NCBI GenBank assembly: GCA_023445955.1
Contig: JAEXJH010000662.1
Location: 1 to 5,948, forward strand
Length of the DNA: 5,948 bases
Direction: 5' to 3'
DNA from: Pseudomonadota bacterium
GTDB taxonomy: Bacteria; Pseudomonadota; Alphaproteobacteria; Caulobacterales; Caulobacteraceae
Position numbers and translations under genes: made by a program. Positions 1-5,948 of the stretch are shown piece by piece. Positions within the stretch are counted from its first letter, which is position 1; every line of letters begins with the position of its first letter. The notes under the pieces are model-generated. The model did no database searches. It had not been told where the DNA came from and saw only the letters and a program-made list of their open reading frames with translations.

Positions 1-480
1 GCCTTCGACGCGAAGGACATGCAGTCCGGCGTCCCGCACCAGTCCCTTGATCTGTTCCACGCGACTGGCGTCCGGCAGGATGACCCAGTGGGTCATGTCC
101 CGGCCGAAGATCCAGCACGCTTCGAAACCGGGGAAGTAGAGGTCGTTGGTGTGCTTCTCGCGCAGGGCTCGCCGGACCAGCGACCTATAGCGCGCGCTTT
201 GCGCTCGCAGCGGGTGGATGCGCGCGGGCCGATGGATCAAGGCGACGCCGCCCGCCGCCAGCCGGTCCAACAGGGCGACGAACCGACGTTCGATGTCGAG
301 GAACTGGGCCTCCATCCCCTTTTCCCGCGCCTCGCGGTGAAACAGGAAGGGCACCTTCTCCTGATCGACGAGCTCGGCCTCGGTCAGGCGATGGTCGAAC
401 ACCGACACGCTCATCAGCACGAAGCCGGCGTCGGCGGCCTCATCGACCTCGCACGCAAGTCGCCGTCGGAAGTCGCTCAT
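1..480 (-). CDS. Unrecognised protein, 3'-truncated by window edge, coupled to the UPF0260 gene
   Basis: An open minus-strand frame starts with ATG at 480 and runs off the left edge without a stop, giving 160 visible residues (begins [20 protein letters not shown], ends at the edge with LHVLRVEG). I do not recognise the family. No signal peptide or membrane segment is evident, so a cytoplasmic protein is likely. Visible features are a charged helical stretch around residues 40-75 ([19 protein letters not shown]), a basic stretch around 84-109 and an aromatic patch around 114-132 ([20 protein letters not shown]). The start overlaps the stop of the upstream UPF0260 gene as ATGA (480-477), so the two are almost certainly co-transcribed and translationally coupled. 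GC-rich codon use matches the backbone. The plus-strand frame over the same region has low-complexity, Arg/Pro/Ser-rich content and is taken as a shadow. Confidence 0.8.
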   Translation of the reverse strand, partial: MSDFRRRLACEVDEAADAGFVLMSVSVFDHRLTEAELVDQEKVPFLFHREAREKGMEAQFLDIERRFVALLDRLAAGGVALIHRPARIHPLRAQSARYRSLVRRALREKHTNDLYFPGFEACWIFGRDMTHWVILPDASRVEQIKGLVRDAGLHVLRVEG

Positions 481-965
481 CCCTCGTCCGGATCGTACGG
501 ATCATCCCCGCGATCGCGCATCAGGTCGGTCGCCACGAAGTCCAGCGCGTCCTCGGCGTCCTCGAAGCTCAGCTCCGACACGGTCTGGTCGCGCACCGAG
601 ACGCCCGCCTTGTGGGTGCTGTCCGGATCGCCGGTGATCAGCGGGTGCCAGCGCGGCAGGTCCTTGCCCTCGTGGATGCGGCGATAGCCACACGAGGGCG
701 GCATCCACTGCAGATCCTCGATATTGTAGGGCGTCAATTTGATGCAGTCCGGCACCGTCTTCTTGCGGTTCGGATAGTCCTTGCAGCGGCAGAGATGCTC
801 GTCGAACAGCTGGCAATGCACCCGCGTGGGGATGATTTCGCCGGTATCTTCGTCTTCGAAGCGAACGAGGCAGCAAAGGCCGCACCCATCGCATAGGCTC
901 TCCCACTCGGGGACGGTCATCTCGGAGAGCGTCTTCGTCTCCCAGAAAGGTTTGCGTGGCGTCAT
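477..965 (-). CDS. ycgN: UPF0260 / YcgN-family cysteine-cluster protein
   Basis: This 162-residue protein matches the UPF0260 (YcgN) family in length and sequence. Its hallmarks are an N-terminal [11 protein letters not shown], then [13 protein letters not shown] at residues 20-32, [11 protein letters not shown] at 72-82 and [13 protein letters not shown] at 100-112. Nine cysteines (25, 28, 31, 32, 51, 59, 61, 74, 92) include the CxxCxxCC cluster typical of the zinc/iron-chelating domain group, so metal or Fe-S binding is the expected property. The cellular role of the family is not established. The protein has no signal peptide and is probably cytoplasmic. The C-terminus is acidic ([12 protein letters not shown]). 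The ATG at 965 is preceded by AGGA seven bases upstream, which supports this start. It is the first gene of a unit with the coupled downstream gene and is divergent from pbpC. The family call is firm; the function is not. Confidence 0.95.
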   Translation of the reverse strand: MTPRKPFWETKTLSEMTVPEWESLCDGCGLCCLVRFEDEDTGEIIPTRVHCQLFDEHLCRCKDYPNRKKTVPDCIKLTPYNIEDLQWMPPSCGYRRIHEGKDLPRWHPLITGDPDSTHKAGVSVRDQTVSELSFEDAEDALDFVATDLMRDRGDDPYDPDEG

Positions 966-1020
966 GGCGTCGTCCTAAACCCGATTTACCCGGCGACCAA
1001 ACAGAGCCTGATCTGACACC
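966..1020. promoter_or_regulatory. Divergent intergenic spacer, presumed promoters for the UPF0260 unit and pbpC
   Basis: These 55 bp separate two head-to-head genes, so any proximal promoters must lie here or extend into the coding ends. I see no convincing -35/-10 pair for either direction. The least GC-rich part is around 976-988 (TAAACCCGATTTA). No Shine-Dalgarno-like purine run precedes the GTG at 1021, so pbpC could have a leaderless or weakly initiated message; that is inference. Confidence 0.4.
973..976 (-). promoter_or_regulatory. Ribosome binding site of the UPF0260 gene
   Basis: On the minus strand AGGA lies seven bases before the ATG at 965-963. This good Shine-Dalgarno match at standard spacing supports the chosen start. 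Confidence 0.6.
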
Positions 1021-3270
1021 GTGAACGACTGGACGCTTCCGCCTTATAAGTTCGACGACAAGGATCCGTCGCGGAAGCCCACGGGGCGTACGCCGGAGCC
1101 TGCCGTCGGCGCGCCGCCTGAGCCGCCCCACGACCCGTGGGCGCAGCCGGCGCCGCAGCCGGATCCCTTCCGGCTATCGCCCAGCGCCCCGCCGTCCTAT
1201 CAGCCGCCGCCACCGCCCCCTCCGCCGCCGGAAGAGCCCTTCCGCGCCGACCTCAAGCATCGCGCGGCCAAGAAGAAGGCCCGCAAGTGGGGCTGGATCT
1301 GGGGCGTGCTGCTGGTCTCGTTCCTGATCGGCGTGCTCGCGGCCGGCGGCGGCGCGGCCTATGTCTGGTTCAAATACCTCAAGGATGCGCCGCCCCTGCC
1401 CTCGCGCGCGGCGCTGTTCGCGGTCAACCGCGCGCCCGGCATCCGCTTCGAGGATCGCAACGGCCAGGTGATCGCCACGCGCGGCCCGCGCTATGGCCAG
1501 CGCATCACCTTGGGCGCGGTGCCCAACTATGTGCCCCAGGCCTTCATGGCGGCCGAGGATCGGCGCTTCTACCAGCACGGGGCCATCGACCTCCAAGGCA
1601 TCGGCCGCGCGGCCTGGACCAACTGGCGCGCCGGCCGCACCCGCCAGGGCGCTTCCACCCTGACCCAGCAGCTGGCCAAGGGCCTGTTCCTGACGCCGGA
1701 TCGGGTGGTCAAGCGCAAGCTGCAGGAGATGCTGCTGGCCTATAAGCTGGAGCAGGTCCTGACCAAGGACGAGATCCTCGAGCTCTATCTGAACCGCATC
1801 TATTTCGGGGCCGGCACCTACGGCGTCGACGGCGCGTCCCAGACCTATTTCGGCAAGCCCGCCAGCCAGCTGACCCTGTCGGAAGCGGCCCTGCTAGCCA
1901 GCCTGCCCAAGGCGCCCTCGCGCCTGGCTTTGACCAACGACATGGAGCGGGCGCTGGCCCGCTCGCGCCTGATCCTGGCCAATATGCGCAAGGAGGGCTG
2001 GATCACCGCCGAGCAGGAAAGCCGCGCGCTGGACGACACCCCGCGCCTGTCGCCGATGGCCCTGCAGGACGAGGGCGATTACGGCTGGGTGCTGGACTAC
2101 GCCACCACCGAGGCCGTGAAGATCGCCGGCCAGAACGCGCCTGACCTCGTGGTGCGCCTGACCATCGACCCGCTGCTGCAGCGCGAGGGCGCCGAGGTCG
2201 TGCGCCAGACCATGGCCACCGAGACCACCCGCTCGGGCGCCCACCAGGCCGCCCTGCTGTCGCTGTCCACCGAGGGCGCGATCCGGGCCATGGTCGGCGG
2301 CACCGACTACGCCGAGAGCCCGTTCAACCGCGCCGTCCAAGCCCGCCGCCAGCCGGGCTCGACCTTCAAGCCGTTCGTCTACGCCGCCGCCGTCGAGAAG
2401 GGCGTGCTGCCCACCGACATCCGCGTCGATGAGCCGGTGAAATTCGGCGAGTGGAGCCCGGAGAACTACAGCGGCGGCTATCGCGGTCCGATGACCGTCG
2501 AGAAGGCCCTGGTCACCTCGACCAACACCATCGCCGTGAAGCTGGGCCAGGAGGCCGGTGGCGCGGCGATCGGCGATCTGGTGCGCCGCTTTGGCATCAC
2601 CTCGCTGCCGCCCGTGCCCGACCTGTCGGTGGCGCTGGGCTCGTACGGCGTCAGCCTGCTGCAGATGACCTCGGGCTTCCAGGTCTTCCAGCAGGGCGGC
2701 ATCCGCATCGAGCCGTACGTGATCGAGACGATCAGCACCCAGGACGGCCAGCCGATCTTCGCGCACCAGCCGCCGCAGGCCGAGCGCCGCGTCTACGACG
2801 TCGGCCACGCCAGCATCATGGTCAAGATGATGAAGAAGGTCGTCACCGACGGCACCGCCAAGCGCGCCGCCTTCGGCCGTCCGGCGGCCGGCAAGACGGG
2901 CACCAGCCAGAACTGGCGCGACGCCTGGTTCGTCGGCTTCACGCCCGACTACGTCACCGGCGTCTGGGTCGGCAACGACGACGAGAAGCCGATGAACAAG
3001 GTGGTCGGCGGCGACATCCCGGCCAGCATCTGGCGCCGCTTCATGATGACCGCCCACCAGACCCTGGCGGTCCGCGACTTCGCCTGGCTGCTGCCCGATC
3101 CCGCGCCGCAGACCGAGCCGGATCCCCGCAACGGCTACTACGAGACCCTGTCGGCGGAATTCGCCCGCGCGGCCTCGGAATTGGATGCGGCGGCCAAGGC
3201 GGCGGAGATGATGGCGCCGTCGGCCGGCCCCGGGCCGGCCCAACCGCCGCCGGCGCAGCTGCCTTACTAG
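1021..3270 (+). CDS. pbpC: Bifunctional class A penicillin-binding protein (PbpC-type peptidoglycan synthase)
   Basis: A 749-residue inner-membrane enzyme that polymerises lipid II into glycan strands and cross-links the peptides in the periplasm. Residues 1-88 form a cytoplasmic, proline-rich tail with nine consecutive prolines (62-70) and a basic flank (KKKARK, 84-89). One membrane helix follows at about 90-115. The GT51 domain shows EDRRFYQHGAID (179-190, E179 catalytic), GASTLTQQLAK (210-220), KRKLQEMLLAYKLE (231-244) and KDEILELYLNRIYFG (249-263). The transpeptidase domain shows GSTFK (S447 nucleophile, K450), STN (500-502) and KTGTS (625-629). The Ala/Pro-rich C-terminus lacks a further domain. 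The GTG start is the first possible one, since an in-frame TGA lies at 1009-1011, and MNDWTLPPYKFDD resembles the Caulobacter PbpC bactofilin-binding end. The symbol follows Caulobacter usage and is not E. coli PBP1C. Class A identity is certain; the PbpC assignment rests on memory of the N-terminus. Confidence 0.96.
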   Translation: MNDWTLPPYKFDDKDPSRKPTGRTPEPAVGAPPEPPHDPWAQPAPQPDPFRLSPSAPPSYQPPPPPPPPPEEPFRADLKHRAAKKKARKWGWIWGVLLVSFLIGVLAAGGGAAYVWFKYLKDAPPLPSRAALFAVNRAPGIRFEDRNGQVIATRGPRYGQRITLGAVPNYVPQAFMAAEDRRFYQHGAIDLQGIGRAAWTNWRAGRTRQGASTLTQQLAKGLFLTPDRVVKRKLQEMLLAYKLEQVLTKDEILELYLNRIYFGAGTYGVDGASQTYFGKPASQLTLSEAALLASLPKAPSRLALTNDMERALARSRLILANMRKEGWITAEQESRALDDTPRLSPMALQDEGDYGWVLDYATTEAVKIAGQNAPDLVVRLTIDPLLQREGAEVVRQTMATETTRSGAHQAALLSLSTEGAIRAMVGGTDYAESPFNRAVQARRQPGSTFKPFVYAAAVEKGVLPTDIRVDEPVKFGEWSPENYSGGYRGPMTVEKALVTSTNTIAVKLGQEAGGAAIGDLVRRFGITSLPPVPDLSVALGSYGVSLLQMTSGFQVFQQGGIRIEPYVIETISTQDGQPIFAHQPPQAERRVYDVGHASIMVKMMKKVVTDGTAKRAAFGRPAAGKTGTSQNWRDAWFVGFTPDYVTGVWVGNDDEKPMNKVVGGDIPASIWRRFMMTAHQTLAVRDFAWLLPDPAPQTEPDPRNGYYETLSAEFARAASELDAAAKAAEMMAPSAGPGPAQPPPAQLPY

Positions 3271-3339
3271 GGCCAAAGCCAGATTGAAGAAACACTTTTA
3301 GGTTGATTAAAGTGATAGAATCTCGCCCATAGATAGGGC
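3271..3339 (+). promoter_or_regulatory. AT-rich spacer with a possible promoter for the nuclease-like gene
   Basis: This 69-bp spacer is far richer in A/T than the preceding gene. TAGAAT at 3316-3321 is a five-of-six match to a -10 box and would place a start site about 12 bases before the ATG at 3340. No good -35 sits at the proper distance; TTGAAG at 3284-3289 is too far from it. A GANTC site (GAATC, 3318-3322), the CcrM methylation target in Caulobacter, overlaps the box. GCCC/GGGC (3325-3328, 3336-3339) bracket the last bases before the start codon. No U-rich terminator hairpin for pbpC is seen. Confidence 0.35.
3329..3337 (+). repeat. Left copy of a 9-bp inverted repeat flanking the nuclease-like gene
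   Basis: ATAGATAGG lies three bases before the ATG at 3340. Its exact reverse complement, CCTATCTAT, occurs at 4386-4394, just past the same gene. The match is short and could be chance. Confidence 0.35.
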
Positions 3340-4344
3340 ATGCCAAAGAAGTACTCAGAACCCCTTTATTTTAAAGGCTTCCCTGCAGCCAGCTACCCAA
3401 ACCTGCAAGGCTCCGTCCCCCTGACAGCCAGTTGGGCAGACGTCACCCGAGCGCTTCTGATCGTAGGGTATCAGAATTTCTCGAAATCGCAGGCGATCGT
3501 CGGCTCCTGGCGCTCAATGATGCTGTTTTCATTGGCCTATGGGAACCTTCGCCCAGACCTTAGCTCTACAGCATATTTTGAGCGCTTAGAGCCCTCTGAG
3601 AAAGTAAGTACATCGTTTTTGCTCGGCCAGGGCATGACCTATTGGTGCGCGCAGTCGCATCTAGGGGTCCGTTTTCTATTGCACGTTTCGGACAGAACTA
3701 GAGAGTACAAGCCCCTGGCGGCGGGAGTTCCTGGGAAATTAGGTCCTTTGCAGCTTGCTCCTCGCAGCCGCCCAGATTTCCTCGGAATTGGCCCGGGACG
3801 TGAACGCCACATATTTGAGTCAAAGGGGCGCAGCGCCAAGCAAGCAAGTGTCTACCCTGGCAACAAACTCGTTGCGGAGGCTCTAGGCCAAGCTTGCCGG
3901 ATCGCCAGGGTTCACAATCGCACGCCGACAACTTGGACTGCTTGCATATGGACACTTACCAAAGCCGGAATGCTCGGCTGGATCGAAGACCCTCCGCCGC
4001 CCCCCGGAGCGCTCGAATTGGACATCGATCTAGTTTGGTCAATCCGCAGAGCCTACAGCCTGTTTCTAGATCGCAACGCATCCCCAGAACCGACAGTCAG
4101 CGGTGCGGATTTTGTTCAGTTTCGAGTGACCGGTGAATGGTCCATCGCTCTCGATCGGAAGATTTATGAAACGCTCCAGTCTCTCAGGATCAAAAACCCT
4201 GGTACTGGCGAGCAATTCTTATCTACGCTTGAAGCTAGGCAGGCCGATATCGCAGGCATCAGGCAGCGCCCCGGTATCGCTGGTGGGCCAGATGGCGTCT
4301 TTCTTGTCGGCCCGAAGGACGATCCACGGTTCTTCCATCGCTAG
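3340..4344 (+). CDS. Unrecognised protein with a PD-(D/E)XK nuclease-like motif, probably horizontally acquired
   Basis: I do not recognise the family of this 334-residue protein. Residues 144-163 contain RPDFLGIG, then RERHIFESKG: a PD (P145, D146) in one likely strand, an ExK (E160, K162) in the next, then a helix NKLVAEALGQACRIARV (175-191) carrying Q184 and a strand TTWTACIWTL (197-206). This order matches the PD-(D/E)XK nuclease core. Residues 30-70 look helical, and the C-terminal third has no motif I know. There is no signal peptide or membrane segment. In-frame TAG at 3334-3336 makes the ATG at 3340 the earliest start; the only purine run (AGGG, 3335-3338) is too close to be a normal Shine-Dalgarno, so initiation may be weak. 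GC is visibly lower (roughly 50-57% in the lines I counted) and it uses TTA leucine codons (e.g. 3586, 3739), unlike its neighbours. No partner methylase, helicase or integrase is visible. It is convergent with the GH92 gene. Confidence 0.85.
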   Translation: MPKKYSEPLYFKGFPAASYPNLQGSVPLTASWADVTRALLIVGYQNFSKSQAIVGSWRSMMLFSLAYGNLRPDLSSTAYFERLEPSEKVSTSFLLGQGMTYWCAQSHLGVRFLLHVSDRTREYKPLAAGVPGKLGPLQLAPRSRPDFLGIGPGRERHIFESKGRSAKQASVYPGNKLVAEALGQACRIARVHNRTPTTWTACIWTLTKAGMLGWIEDPPPPPGALELDIDLVWSIRRAYSLFLDRNASPEPTVSGADFVQFRVTGEWSIALDRKIYETLQSLRIKNPGTGEQFLSTLEARQADIAGIRQRPGIAGGPDGVFLVGPKDDPRFFHR

Positions 4345-4346
4345 CG

Positions 4347-4405
4347 GCTGACGGGCGGAATAGGCAGGCGCTAAGGGACCGCTCGCCTATCTATATCCCG
4401 TCAGC
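4347..4405. terminator. Nested inverted repeat between convergent genes, possible bidirectional terminator
   Basis: GCTGACGGG (4347-4355) pairs perfectly with CCCGTCAGC (4397-4405), and inside it ATAGGC (4360-4365) pairs with GCCTAT (4385-4390), leaving a 19-base loop. The structure starts two bases after the stop of the nuclease-like gene and includes the last codons of the GH92 gene, so transcripts from either side could form it. There is no T-tract on either strand, so intrinsic termination is uncertain. Confidence 0.4.
4386..4394 (-). repeat. Right copy of a 9-bp inverted repeat flanking the nuclease-like gene
   Basis: CCTATCTAT is the exact reverse complement of 3329-3337. It overlaps the GH92 stop codon (TAG, 4389-4387) and the inner arm of the hairpin at the convergent junction. 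Confidence 0.35.
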
Positions 4406-5948
4406 GACGTCGGGCGATCGCCCACCTTCGTCGCCCAGGTCTTGTTCGGCGTGGCGCTCATGGTGAAGACCAGCTCCCCACCCGCCACGATCTCGTCGTG
4501 CTTGAGGTACGCCCGGGTCAGCGGCTTGCCGTTCAGGGTCACCTTCGAGACATAGACCTTGTCGTCGGCCATGCCCTCGGCGCGCACGGTGAAGCGCTTG
4601 CCGTTCGGCAGGTTCAGCGCCGCCTTGTCCACGAACGGCCGGCCGATGGCGTATTCGTTCGAGGCCGGGGTCACCGGGTAGAAGCCCAGCGACGTAAACA
4701 TCAGCCAGGCCGACATCTGGCCCAGGTCGTCATTGCCCGACAGGCCCTCGGGCGTGGGCTTGTACTGGGTCTTGATGATCTGGGCGAGGCGCGCCTGGGT
4801 CCGCCACGGGGCGCCGGCGTAGTTGTACATATAGGCCACGTGGTGGCTGGGCTCGTTGCCGTGGATGTACTGGCCGATCAGGCCGGCGATGTCCTCGGCG
4901 TGGCTGTAGTCGATCTTCGAATTGTCGAAGTCGAACATGGCGTCCAGCTTCTTGACCGTCGCGGCGTCGCCGCCCAGCGTCTTGACGATCCCGCCCAGGT
5001 CCTGCGGCGCGAACCACGAATATTGCCAGGCGTTGCCCTCCGTGTAGTCCGAGCCGTAGTTGATGGCGGTCGGGTTGAAGGGCTCGCGATAGGTCCCGTC
5101 GCTCTTGCGGGCGCGCAGGAAGCCGGTCTTCACATCGAAGCTGTTGCGCCAGTAGGACGCCCGCTTCTCGAAGGTCTTGGCCACGTCGGCCTGGCCCATG
5201 TCCTTGGCCATCTGGGCGATGGTCCAGTCGTCATAGGCGTATTCGACGGTCTTGGAGGCGGCTTCCGGCTCCTTGTCGATCGGCGCGTAGCCCAGCTTCA
5301 TGTAGTCGCCGAGGCCGCCGTACGGAGCGTAGGTCGCGCTCTTGACCATGGCGTCCAGGGCCGCCTTGCCGTCATAGCCGCGGATGCCCTTCATCCAGGC
5401 GTCGGCGATGACCGGCACGGCGTGGTAGCCGATCATCGTCCAGGTCTCCTGGCCGTGGAACTGCCAGACCGGCAGGATCCCGTACGGGCTCTCCTTCTGC
5501 GAGGCGATCAGCGAGTTGACCACGTCGTTGGTGTAGTCGGCCGGCTGGATCAGGGTCAGCAGCGGGTGCTCGGCCCGGAAGGTGTCCCACAGCGAGAAGG
5601 TCGAGTGGAAGGTGAACGGGCGGCCGTCCAGCTTGCCCTCGTGCACCTGATCGTCGGGACCGCGATAGCGACCGTCGGCGTCGGCATAGACGCTGGGGGC
5701 CAGCAGGGTGTGGTAGAGCGCCGTGTAGAGCGTCTTCTTCATCGGGGCAGGAGCCTCGATGTCCACGGCCCCCAGCGCCTTCTCCCAGGCGGTCTTGGCG
5801 CGGGCGCGCTGGGCGTCGAAGTCGAATCCCGGCTCGTCGCTGACGAGGTTGGCGATGGCCCCGTCCTCGCTGGTCGACGACAGCGCCACCTTCACGGTCA
5901 GCGGCCCGTCGATCTGGCCGAAGTCGAACACGCCGACCAGGCCGCGAC
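4387..5948 (-). CDS. GH92-family alpha-mannosidase, 5' end beyond the window
   Basis: The minus-strand frame is open from the right edge to TAG at 4389-4387, giving about 519 visible residues. The first possible start inside the window, GTG at 5931, is internal: the frame continues upstream (RGLVGV before FDFG) and GH92 enzymes are usually about 700-800 residues, so the N-terminal beta-sandwich and any signal peptide are outside. Family features, counting from the codon at 5931, are FHSTFSLWDTFRAEHPL (108-124), PVWQFHGQETWTMIGYHA (154-171), GNEPSHHVAYMYNYAG (358-373) and GNDDLGQMSAW (399-409). In characterised GH92 members the Glu of NEP (E360, codon 4854-4852) is the catalytic acid and the aspartates of GNDD (401, 402) lie in the calcium-dependent base site; both are intact. 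The enzyme removes mannose from alpha-linked mannans or glycans, usually outside the cytoplasm. Linkage specificity cannot be told. GC-rich codon use matches the backbone. Confidence 0.95.
   Translation of the reverse strand, partial: RGLVGVFDFGQIDGPLTVKVALSSTSEDGAIANLVSDEPGFDFDAQRARAKTAWEKALGAVDIEAPAPMKKTLYTALYHTLLAPSVYADADGRYRGPDDQVHEGKLDGRPFTFHSTFSLWDTFRAEHPLLTLIQPADYTNDVVNSLIASQKESPYGILPVWQFHGQETWTMIGYHAVPVIADAWMKGIRGYDGKAALDAMVKSATYAPYGGLGDYMKLGYAPIDKEPEAASKTVEYAYDDWTIAQMAKDMGQADVAKTFEKRASYWRNSFDVKTGFLRARKSDGTYREPFNPTAINYGSDYTEGNAWQYSWFAPQDLGGIVKTLGGDAATVKKLDAMFDFDNSKIDYSHAEDIAGLIGQYIHGNEPSHHVAYMYNYAGAPWRTQARLAQIIKTQYKPTPEGLSGNDDLGQMSAWLMFTSLGFYPVTPASNEYAIGRPFVDKAALNLPNGKRFTVRAEGMADDKVYVSKVTLNGKPLTRAYLKHDEIVAGGELVFTMSATPNKTWATKVGDRPTSLTGYR

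Noticed and set aside
19..687. Plus-strand open frame of 222 codons over the two left minus-strand genes
   Set aside because: It spans the junction of two well-supported minus-strand genes, including the conserved UPF0260 C-terminal part, and shows no recognisable domain.
502..1131. Minus-strand open frame of 209 codons running from inside pbpC across the spacer
   Set aside because: Arg-rich shadow in a different frame of the UPF0260 gene, lacking the cysteine cluster.
3222..3240. Perfect GC palindrome near the 3' end of pbpC as a terminator
   Set aside because: It lies inside the coding sequence of the Ala/Pro-rich tail and no T-run follows; such palindromes are common in GC-rich coding DNA.
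1894..3276. Long minus-strand open frame (460 codons) antisense to pbpC
   Set aside because: Its translation is a low-complexity Gly/Arg/Ala/Leu/His mix typical of the antisense frame of GC-rich genes, while the plus strand carries every PBP motif.
2451..3287. Plus-strand open frame of 278 codons in another frame of pbpC
   Set aside because: Arg/Pro/Gly-rich composition with no domain; it is a shifted reading of the transpeptidase-coding region.
3297..3310. CtrA-like site (TTTA and TTAA half-sites) upstream of the nuclease-like gene
   Set aside because: The spacing between half-sites is six rather than seven bases and one half-site is imperfect, so the match is no better than expected in an AT-rich spacer.
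3340..4344. Insertion sequence or phage remnant
   Set aside because: No transposase or integrase motif, no target-site duplication I can identify, and no tRNA or attachment-site sequence at either boundary.
5929..5931. GTG as the true start of the GH92 gene
   Set aside because: The frame stays open to the window edge and about a third of the usual GH92 length, including the N-terminal domain, would be missing.

Overview
The window looks like chromosomal DNA of a Caulobacter-type alphaproteobacterium. The backbone genes are very GC-rich, with G/C at most third codon positions. The central gene is a class A penicillin-binding protein whose N-terminus (MNDWTLPPYKFDD, then a long proline-rich cytoplasmic tail) matches my memory of Caulobacter PbpC, the synthase recruited to the stalked pole by bactofilins. 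From memory, unchecked, a UPF0260 gene also lies beside pbpC in C. crescentus. Species cannot be fixed from this window.

Layout. Positions 965-1 (minus strand) hold a two-gene unit: a UPF0260/YcgN-type cysteine-cluster protein, then an unrecognised protein whose start overlaps the first stop codon (ATGA) and which runs off the left edge. A 55-bp spacer (966-1020) separates this unit from the divergent pbpC gene (1021-3270, plus strand). A short AT-rich spacer (3271-3339) leads into a plus-strand gene (3340-4344) with clearly lower GC and backbone-atypical codons. It encodes an unrecognised 334-residue protein with a PD-(D/E)XK nuclease-like signature. It converges on the 3' part of a GH92 alpha-mannosidase gene (4387-5948, minus strand), whose 5' end lies beyond the right edge. 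The two stop codons are 42 bp apart, and a nested inverted repeat covers the junction.

Function. PbpC and the GH92 enzyme act on envelope or extracellular polymers. The UPF0260 protein is probably a metal-binding cytoplasmic protein of unknown role. Nothing in the sequence ties these into one pathway. The most unusual element is the nuclease-like gene, which looks like a single-gene acquisition between two ordinary backbone genes. It may be a defence or DNA-processing protein, but that is inference from motif and composition only. No RNA genes, insertion sequences, integrases or CRISPR arrays are visible, and no stretch over 300 bases lacks a gene.
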